A stretch of DNA of 57,246 nt. Source: REBR01 sp033721915. GTDB taxonomy: Bacteria > Pseudomonadota > Gammaproteobacteria > Pseudomonadales > Oleiphilaceae. Shown here one piece after another: positions 53,343 through 57,246 of the stretch. The DNA lies in assembly GCA_033721915.1 (NCBI GenBank), contig JAWWAC010000015.1:1-57246 (forward strand). Direction: 5' to 3'. The position numbers were made by a program, and so were the translations under genes. Position 1 is the stretch's first letter; every line of letters starts with the position of its first letter. The notes beneath the pieces are model-generated. The model was not told the origin of the DNA. It did not search any database and worked only from the letters and a program-made list of their open reading frames with translations.

Positions 53343-53362
53343 ATTGAATGTCCCGGATCAAT
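53343..53362. promoter_or_regulatory. Candidate LysR operator
   Basis: ATTGA (53343-53347) and TCAAT (53358-53362) form an inverted repeat with 10 bases between, a layout typical of LysR-type sites. It lies 23 bases before the alkylsulfatase ATG. Confidence 0.4.
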
Positions 53363-53384
53363 CACACCAGGAGAGAGCATCACC

Positions 53385-55112
53385 ATGGGTCGAATCAGTT
53401 GTCTGTTATTGAGTCTGTTCTTCATTACCGCCTGCGGACTTTCCGGGGAAGAACCGCCTAACGAGACCGGCGCCCTCACCCCGGAGGCACTGGACGCCCA
53501 CAGCGAGGAGTTCCGTGAGGACGTCATCGAGGTGACGGACGGGGTCCATGTGGCCATTGGTTTTGGTATCGCCAACACCATTATGATCGAGGGTGAGAAT
53601 GGCGTGACCATCGTGGACACCATGGAGTCACTGGAGGCGGCGGAACGCATTGCCAAGCGTTTCCGTGAGATCACCGACAAGCCGGTGCGGGCCGTGGTCT
53701 ATACCCACTCCCACCCGGACCATATCCATGGTACACCGGCGTTTCTGACGGAAGGCCAGGACGTGGCCATCTACGCCCACGAATCACTGGACGGGGCGGT
53801 GGACCAGACCGTGAGCGTGCTGCAGCCGATACTGACACAGCGCTCATTCCGCATGTTCGGTACCCGGCTGCACCCGGATGACCGCAGCAACGTGGGCATT
53901 GGCCCCTTTGTGGACATGCACGAAGACACCACGCTGCAGATACTGCGTCCCACCCACACTTTCAGCGACGAGCTGAGCATCAATGTGGAAGGGGTGGAGA
54001 TGGTGCTCAAGCACGCCCCCGGCGAGACGGACGACCAGGTGGTGGTCTGGCTGCCGGAAAAGAAGGTCCTGCTGGCCGGTGACAACTTCTACCGCGCCTT
54101 CCCCAACCTCTATACCATCCGTGGCACCAGCTACCGGGACCCCAAGGCCTGGGCCGACAGCCTGGAAATGATGCGGGACCTGCGGGCCGAGTACCTGGTG
54201 CCCAGCCACTCAAGGCCACTGACCGGCCAGGATGAGATCTACCGCCACCTCAACGACTACCGGGACGGCATCCGCTACGTCTACGACCAGACCATCCGCA
54301 GGATGAACGAGGGCCAGACTCCGGACGAGATCGCCCATGAGATCCAGCTGCCGCCCCACCTGGCGGAGTCCCCCTTCCTGCAGGAGTTCTACGGCAAGCC
54401 GGAGTGGTCCGCCCGCATGATCTTCACCGGAGAGCTGGGCTGGTTCGATGGCAACCCCAGCAACCTCCACCCCACGCCACCCCAGGAGAAAGCCGAGCGC
54501 ATGGCCGAGCTGGCCGGTGGCCGTGAGGCGCTCATGGCCGCTGTTGAAAAAGCCGCTGGGGAGGGGGACCACCAGTGGGTGCTGGAGCTGACCGACTTTG
54601 TACTGCGCCTTGAGCCGGAGAACCCCGAGGCCACACAGCACCGCATCGCCGCACTGCAGGCACTGGCGTCCGTGGAGGCCAACCCCAATGCCCGTCACTA
54701 CTACCTCACCACCGCCGCGGAGCTGAGCGGCGAGCTCAAGCTGCCGCTGATGGCGGTGACGCCCAAGGATGCCATGCTGGAAGGCATGCCGGTCTCGATC
54801 TTCTTCAATGGCATGAAGGTGGGCATTGATGGCCAATCCGCCTGGGAGGTGTACCAGTCGGTGATCTTCGAGTTCCCGGATCTGGACAAGCGCTACACCC
54901 TGAGCGTCCGTGGTGGTGCCACGGAGCTGAAGGAAGGCGCCGCAGAGGAGGCGGACATCCACGTGCGCATCGACAGCCTGGACTTCAAGCGCATGCTCTC
55001 CGGCATCCGCAACCCGGCCCTGGCCATACTGCAGGACTTTGAGTACGTGAAAGGCGGCCGCATCGGCTTTACCCGCTTCATGCGTCTGTTCCAGCCGGAT
55101 CTGGAGGAGTAG
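53385..55112 (+). CDS. Alkylsulfatase (SdsA-like), lipoprotein
   Basis: The protein has 575 residues. The start is the ATG at 53385 after GGAGAG. A lipobox FITAC gives a lipoprotein. The metallo-beta-lactamase domain shows YTHSHPDHIHG (HxHxDH) and LAGDNFYRAFPNLYTIRG. The dimerisation domain follows, and the C-terminal part (from about residue 460) looks like the SCP2-like domain of alkylsulfatases. It would cleave alkyl sulfate surfactants such as SDS. It is divergent from a LysR gene. Confidence 0.88.
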   Translation: MGRISCLLLSLFFITACGLSGEEPPNETGALTPEALDAHSEEFREDVIEVTDGVHVAIGFGIANTIMIEGENGVTIVDTMESLEAAERIAKRFREITDKPVRAVVYTHSHPDHIHGTPAFLTEGQDVAIYAHESLDGAVDQTVSVLQPILTQRSFRMFGTRLHPDDRSNVGIGPFVDMHEDTTLQILRPTHTFSDELSINVEGVEMVLKHAPGETDDQVVVWLPEKKVLLAGDNFYRAFPNLYTIRGTSYRDPKAWADSLEMMRDLRAEYLVPSHSRPLTGQDEIYRHLNDYRDGIRYVYDQTIRRMNEGQTPDEIAHEIQLPPHLAESPFLQEFYGKPEWSARMIFTGELGWFDGNPSNLHPTPPQEKAERMAELAGGREALMAAVEKAAGEGDHQWVLELTDFVLRLEPENPEATQHRIAALQALASVEANPNARHYYLTTAAELSGELKLPLMAVTPKDAMLEGMPVSIFFNGMKVGIDGQSAWEVYQSVIFEFPDLDKRYTLSVRGGATELKEGAAEEADIHVRIDSLDFKRMLSGIRNPALAILQDFEYVKGGRIGFTRFMRLFQPDLEE

Positions 55113-55181
55113 GGCCCGGCCAGGGAGAGCGGCCGTGGTCCATGCCGCCACCCTGGTTCATTTCAGCCAGGGATCCGGAGG

Positions 55182-55844
55182 CTAGCTTCCTGTGGCCGCT
55201 TCCTGTTCTCTGGCAATATCCCTCAGTGTGACCGACAGATAATCCGCCTCCTGGGCCCCCGAGATCAGGTATTTCTGGTTGATGATAAACGCCGGCACCC
55301 CGGAGATACCCGCTTTCTGGTAATGGGCTTCGTCCCTGAGCACCGCCTCGGCGTAATCCTTGCTCTCAAGCACCTCCCTGGCGGCCGCGGCGTCCAGACC
55401 GGCGGACTCCGTCCAGCGCAACAGCACCTCGTGGTCGGAGATATCCTCCGCATAGCCGAAGTACGCCTCGAAGAAGGCCTTCTTGAGCGCCGTCTGCCGG
55501 CCCTGATCACCGGCCCATTTCAGCAGCCGGTGGGCGTCGAAGGTATTGCGGGTAAAGCGCGACTGCATGCGGGTGAAGTTCAGCCCCAGATCCTCCGCAA
55601 TGGCCATCATGTCGCTCTGCGCCTGCTCCATCTCCGCCTCTGAGCGTCCGTACTTGCGGCTCAGTGCCTGCAATATGGGCTCACCGTCGGAGGCGCGGTC
55701 CGGGTTGAGCTCGAAGGCATGCCACTCAATGTGGAAGTCCAGCTCGTCTTTCAGTGCCTCCATGGCCTGCTCAAGGCGCGCATAGCCGATGGCGCACCAG
55801 GGGCAGGCGACGTCGGAGACAATATCGATCCGGATGGGTGTCAT
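55182..55844 (-). CDS. FrnE-like DsbA family oxidoreductase
   Basis: The protein has about 220 residues. It starts at 55844 (MTPIRIDIVSDVACPWCAIG), with CPWC as the active site in a DsbA-type thioredoxin fold. EWHAFELNPD and FEAYFGYAEDISDHEVL and GVPAFIINQKYLISGAQ fit the FrnE/2-hydroxychromene isomerase-like group. There is no signal peptide, so it acts in the cytoplasm. Confidence 0.88.
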   Translation of the reverse strand: MTPIRIDIVSDVACPWCAIGYARLEQAMEALKDELDFHIEWHAFELNPDRASDGEPILQALSRKYGRSEAEMEQAQSDMMAIAEDLGLNFTRMQSRFTRNTFDAHRLLKWAGDQGRQTALKKAFFEAYFGYAEDISDHEVLLRWTESAGLDAAAAREVLESKDYAEAVLRDEAHYQKAGISGVPAFIINQKYLISGAQEADYLSVTLRDIAREQEAATGS

Positions 55845-56033
55845 GGGCAGCTCCCGCTGGGTGTTGGAATGTCCACTTCCGATTCTGGCGGTGCAAAGGC
55901 CAGGGATCAATGCCTCTCCCGGGGCCCCTGACAGCGTCAGCCGCAATGACGCTACTGCAAGTTCTCAGAGGGCCGCCTGGCCCACTCGCGACCACCAGAA
56001 AACCAGCCTGAAAAACCCATCGTAGAAAGCTTA

Positions 56034-56062
56034 TTATTTGCGAATCGATCTCATTACCAATA
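56034..56062. promoter_or_regulatory. Candidate Fur box upstream of FecI-like sigma gene
   Basis: The stretch TTTGCGAATCGATCTCATT (56037-56055) resembles Fur-binding sites with GAAT and CTCATT halves, about 55 bases before the sigma gene. FecI-type sigma genes are commonly repressed by Fur. Confidence 0.45.
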
Positions 56063-56107
56063 GAATAGCAAAAATTGCATCGGCTACCTTTTGCAGAGCC
56101 CGGTAAC

Positions 56108-56629
56108 ATGGCCCACAGCGCTTATCCCCAGCTACACAACCTCTATATGGACCACAGCCACTGGCTGCAGGGTTTTCTCTATCGCCAGATGGGGTGTCAG
56201 GCGACGGCGGCGGATCTGGCGCAGGATACCTTTCTTCGCCTGCTGACCCGCCAACAGTCGCCCCAACAAGAGGAGGCGATAGAGCAGCCCCGTGCCTATC
56301 TGGGCCGTATTGCCAGGGGCCTGGCGGCCAATCACTGGCGGCGCAGGGACATCGAGCAGGCCTATCTGCAGGCACTGGCCCAACAGCCTGAGGCCACGGC
56401 GCCTTCCCCGGAAACTTACCATGTGATTGTGGAAACGCTGATCCGCATTGATGCCCTGCTGCGGGATCTGCCCACCCGGGTCCGACAGGCCTTTCTGCTG
56501 TCACGGCTGGAAGGCGTCCGCTATGCCGCCATTGCCGAGAGCCTGGGTGTATCCGAGCGCATGGTGAAAAAGTACATGGCCCAGGCCATGCTCCACTGCC
56601 TGCAACTGGGGGACGACGACCTGCCATGA
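56108..56629 (+). CDS. FecI-like ECF sigma factor
   Basis: The protein has 173 residues. The region 2 part has ADLAQDTFLRLLTRQ and PRAYLGRIARGLAANHWRRRD. Region 4 has LPTRVRQAFLLSRLEGVRYAAIAESLGVSERMVKKYMAQA. This is the pattern of FecI-type sigma factors that switch on iron-siderophore receptor genes. The FecR gene overlaps its stop (ATGA), so both are translated together. Confidence 0.92.
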   Translation: MAHSAYPQLHNLYMDHSHWLQGFLYRQMGCQATAADLAQDTFLRLLTRQQSPQQEEAIEQPRAYLGRIARGLAANHWRRRDIEQAYLQALAQQPEATAPSPETYHVIVETLIRIDALLRDLPTRVRQAFLLSRLEGVRYAAIAESLGVSERMVKKYMAQAMLHCLQLGDDDLP

Positions 56630-57246
56630 ACCACCCCCGCGAGGCACCGCAATCCGGTTCTGACAACGCCCCCCAGGACAGTCTGGCACAGGCCGCCGAG
56701 TGGTTTGCCACACTGCAGGATGAAGACGTCACCAACCAGCAACGCCGGCGCTGGCAGCAGTGGCTCAGGGCCAGTGCCGAACACCGCCAGGCCTGGTCAC
56801 GGGTGGAGCAGATCGACCGGCAGTTTCGCGGGCTGCCTCCGGTGCCGGTGCGACAGGCCCTGGAGGCGGCCGGTCGCAGCCGGCGGCGCTTTCTCTCCGG
56901 GCTGGCCACGGTGGCCATTGCCGCCCCGCTGGGCTGGACCGCCTGGCAAAGCGGCCCTGCCAGGGCCTGGCGGGCGGACGCCAGCACCGCCGTCGGCCAG
57001 GTGCGTGAACTGTCTCTCCCCGATGGCAGCCGGTTGTGGCTGAACACCCAAAGCGCCGTCAACCTCTCCTTCAACGACCATCAACGCCTGATCACCCTGC
57101 TGGACGGCGAGGTGAATATTCAGACGGCCGCCGATGCCAGACCCATGACGGTGGACACCCCCGAGGGTCGCATGACCCCGCTGGGCACCCGCTTCAGCGT
57201 CCGTTCCGGTGAGGGCTTGACCCGGGTGGCGGTCAGCGAGGGTCAG
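56626..57246 (+). CDS. FecR-like anti-sigma factor, cut by window end
   Basis: About 207 residues are visible before the window ends. The start ATG at 56626 overlaps the sigma stop. The N-terminal DUF4880 part has AAEWFATLQDEDVTNQQRRRWQQWL. A membrane helix (LSGLATVAIAAPLGWTAW) follows near residue 90. Then the periplasmic FecR domain shows LSLPDGSRLWLNTQSAV, LLDGEVNIQ and TPLGTRFSVR. It should transmit a signal from an outer-membrane receptor, which is probably the next gene outside the window. Confidence 0.92.
   Translation, partial: MNHPREAPQSGSDNAPQDSLAQAAEWFATLQDEDVTNQQRRRWQQWLRASAEHRQAWSRVEQIDRQFRGLPPVPVRQALEAAGRSRRRFLSGLATVAIAAPLGWTAWQSGPARAWRADASTAVGQVRELSLPDGSRLWLNTQSAVNLSFNDHQRLITLLDGEVNIQTAADARPMTVDTPEGRMTPLGTRFSVRSGEGLTRVAVSEGQ

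Noticed and set aside
56034..57074. 346-codon minus-strand frame
   Set aside because: It lies over the sigma and FecR genes, which show strong motifs on the plus strand.

Overview
The window looks like chromosomal DNA of a GC-rich marine or halophilic gammaproteobacterium of the Pseudomonadales/Oceanospirillales type (Marinobacter- or Alcanivorax-like). The gene order yicC - rph - crc - pyrE is the Pseudomonas-type arrangement, and a Crc protein (an ExoIII fold without its active site) is typical of that group. I could not run a database search, so genus is not claimed.

Positions 1-13313 are an accessory island with visibly lower GC. From left to right it holds the end of an IS21-family element inserted into a second IS21 transposase remnant, an HUH-type replication (inovirus Gp2/YagK-YfjJ) protein preceded by strong hairpins, a serine recombinase followed by imperfect 65-bp repeats, and a minus-strand defence block hsdM - hsdS - DUF4268 nuclease-like gene - Abi_2 gene - hsdR. 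A P4-type tyrosine integrase sits directly beside the 3' end of yicC, a known target of mobilizable genomic islands. Small GACAAC repeats flank the junction.

Positions 13314-26525 are core housekeeping genes: yicC, rph, crc, pyrE, a DUF4124 protein, a phasin-like protein, a small lipoprotein, polA, cobS, a Tat-exported PhoD-type phosphatase, an ExoD-like membrane protein and cobQ. Positions 26731-27450 encode a PEP-CTERM protein.

Positions 27439-31419 are a tightly overlapping signalling operon. It encodes a histidine kinase whose N-terminus matches the copper/ethylene-binding domain of plant ETR1, with all the key residues I checked. It is followed by an Rcp1-like response regulator, a receiver-GGDEF-EAL protein and a receiver-like protein without its phospho-acceptor. 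Next to it (31574-32254) is a short-chain dehydrogenase-type protein with the exact sequence fingerprint of halohydrin dehalogenases.

Positions 32455-47186 carry pilU, an S4-domain protein, a DUF4282 protein, an ArsB/ACR3-like permease, two divergent periplasmic binding proteins, a cation/proton antiporter interrupted by one in-frame TGA, a coiled-coil protein, the ornithine-lipid operon olsB-olsA with an M14-type peptidase and a hydrolase (preceded by a candidate Pho box), YqhA, MscS, MgtE and a PAS-GAF-GGDEF cyclase.

Positions 47475-57246 carry a lipoprotein, a haloalkane dehalogenase lying between a decayed copy of the corA 3' end and intact corA, a DUF456 gene with its own decayed copy, a LysR regulator divergent from an alkylsulfatase, a FrnE-like DsbA protein, and a FecI/FecR pair cut off by the window end.
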